Shown here piece by piece: positions 63,505 through 64,000 of a stretch of 64,000 nt of DNA (positions are counted from its first letter, which is position 1; the number at the start of each line of letters is the position of its first letter). Source of the stretch: Bacteroidales bacterium (GTDB lineage: Bacteria; Bacteroidota; Bacteroidia; Bacteroidales; Salinivirgaceae); NCBI GenBank assembly GCA_012519055.1, contig JAAYQU010000045.1:1-64000 (forward strand), read 5' to 3'. A program made the position numbers and the translations under genes. The notes below the pieces were generated by a model. The model ran no database searches. It saw only the letters and a program-made list of their open reading frames with translations, and was not told where the DNA came from.

Positions 63505-64000
63505 CTAATCCTTTGTTCTTGTAACGTAAATCATTTGACTAATACTTCTATATCCTCTTATGCCCTCTTCGACAAAATAATATGTGTCGCCAAATGAATG
63601 TTCTACTTTTACATAAACGCTAAGGCTATTATCTTCGTTTATAAATACTTTCGTAACTTTTTTATTGAATTCATAGTATTCATAAACTGTCTTTCTTCTT
63701 CCTAAAACCTCATCTAATTTATCGCCTATATCGTCGAAACTTGATTCAAGTGAACGTGCCGCCCTTTCTTCAATTGAGTTTCTATATTGTGCTCTTTTTA
63801 TTTCGTTAAGTTCTCTTTCTCTCTCTCTTCTTTCCTTTTCACGAACTCTATTAATACTGTCTGCTGCAGCTCTTTCTAAAGCGACTCTACGTATATCTTC
63901 TTCCACTCTAAGTCTTTGCTGTTCTTCTTGAGCTTTTCGTATGCTATCTGATACCGCTTTTTGTCGTGCAATTTTTCTTGCTTCTTCCATTTGAGCTTCT
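63505..64000 (-). CDS. Coiled-coil protein, truncated by window edge
   Basis: The C-terminal 164 residues or so of a protein whose start lies beyond the right edge; the frame stays open to base 64000. The visible N-terminal part is a highly charged coiled coil with a repeated SDSI/ADSI-R motif (QKAVSDSIRKAQEEQQRLRV; ALERAAADSINRVREKERRE). A strand-rich tail follows (VYEYYEFNKKVTKVFINEDN; GYRSISQMIYVTRTKD). It may be a periplasmic or cell-surface protein. It lies 141 bases upstream of recF and is not recognisable as a known family from this fragment. Confidence 0.6.
   Translation of the reverse strand, partial: EAQMEEARKIARQKAVSDSIRKAQEEQQRLRVEEDIRRVALERAAADSINRVREKERRERERELNEIKRAQYRNSIEERAARSLESSFDDIGDKLDEVLGRRKTVYEYYEFNKKVTKVFINEDNSLSVYVKVEHSFGDTYYFVEEGIRGYRSISQMIYVTRTKD

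Noticed and set aside
1-64000. CRISPR array, rRNA operon, tRNA genes, complete insertion sequence or prophage
   Set aside because: No regularly spaced repeats, conserved RNA cores, transposase genes or phage structural genes were seen on either strand.

Overview
The window is an AT-rich chromosomal segment of a member of the Bacteroidota, most likely a Bacteroidales-type anaerobe. The evidence is a TonB-dependent receptor with a carboxypeptidase-like N-terminal domain, the DUF2027-Smr and DUF6175 families, a GH3/beta-lactamase fusion, the recF-DUF721 pair, ribBA next to an LptF/G permease, and Bacteroidota-type promoters (TTTG, 18-19 bases, TAnnTTTG) with no Shine-Dalgarno sequences. A HydE maturase hints at [FeFe]-hydrogenase metabolism. 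No tRNA, rRNA operon, CRISPR array or complete insertion sequence was found. The one RNA gene seen is rnpB.

Layout. 1-1.3 kb: a lone tyrosine recombinase with TTCGTATA repeats in front of it. 1.3-9 kb: a minus-strand set in which a LytS/LytTR two-component pair precedes a complete tripartite RND efflux pump (TolC, adaptor, HAE1 pump) and a small PG0541-type companion. 9.2-11.1 kb: hydE and a Fic protein. 11.2-20.3 kb: a glycogen cluster (GH133 debrancher, GT4 synthase-like enzyme, GH57 enzyme, and a 1413-residue synthase-phosphorylase fusion). 20.6-22.8 kb: the (p)ppGpp synthetase/hydrolase. 23-27.3 kb: a GT2 transferase, an exported coiled-coil protein and a GH13 amylase. 27.4-32.6 kb: LptF/G permease, two glycosyltransferases and RibBA. 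33.4-34.9 kb: DUF2027-Smr and rnpB.

35.1-40.4 kb holds five consecutive genes for exported proteins of unknown function: a discoidin-like-domain protein, a DUF6175 protein, two tandem paralogues (one a lipoprotein) and a 521-residue protein. This is the best candidate in the window for an undescribed cell-envelope system. A TonB-dependent receptor gene lies divergently to it and leads into gtrA, a GT2 gene and kdsA, which point to cell-surface glycan synthesis.

45.5-64 kb is mostly housekeeping and envelope genes: folD, ffh, an MFSD1-like transporter, a PatB/MalY C-S lyase, HU, an operon of NlpC/P60 peptidase, NUDIX hydrolase and GH3/beta-lactamase fusion (cell-wall recycling), trmH, a membrane-anchored receiver-like protein, an acyltransferase, an M3 lipoprotein peptidase, DUF721, recF, and a coiled-coil gene cut by the window edge. 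Two copies of a dispersed 34-base repeat and a REP-like hairpin occur in intergenic DNA. All family names come from reading motifs by eye; no database search was run.
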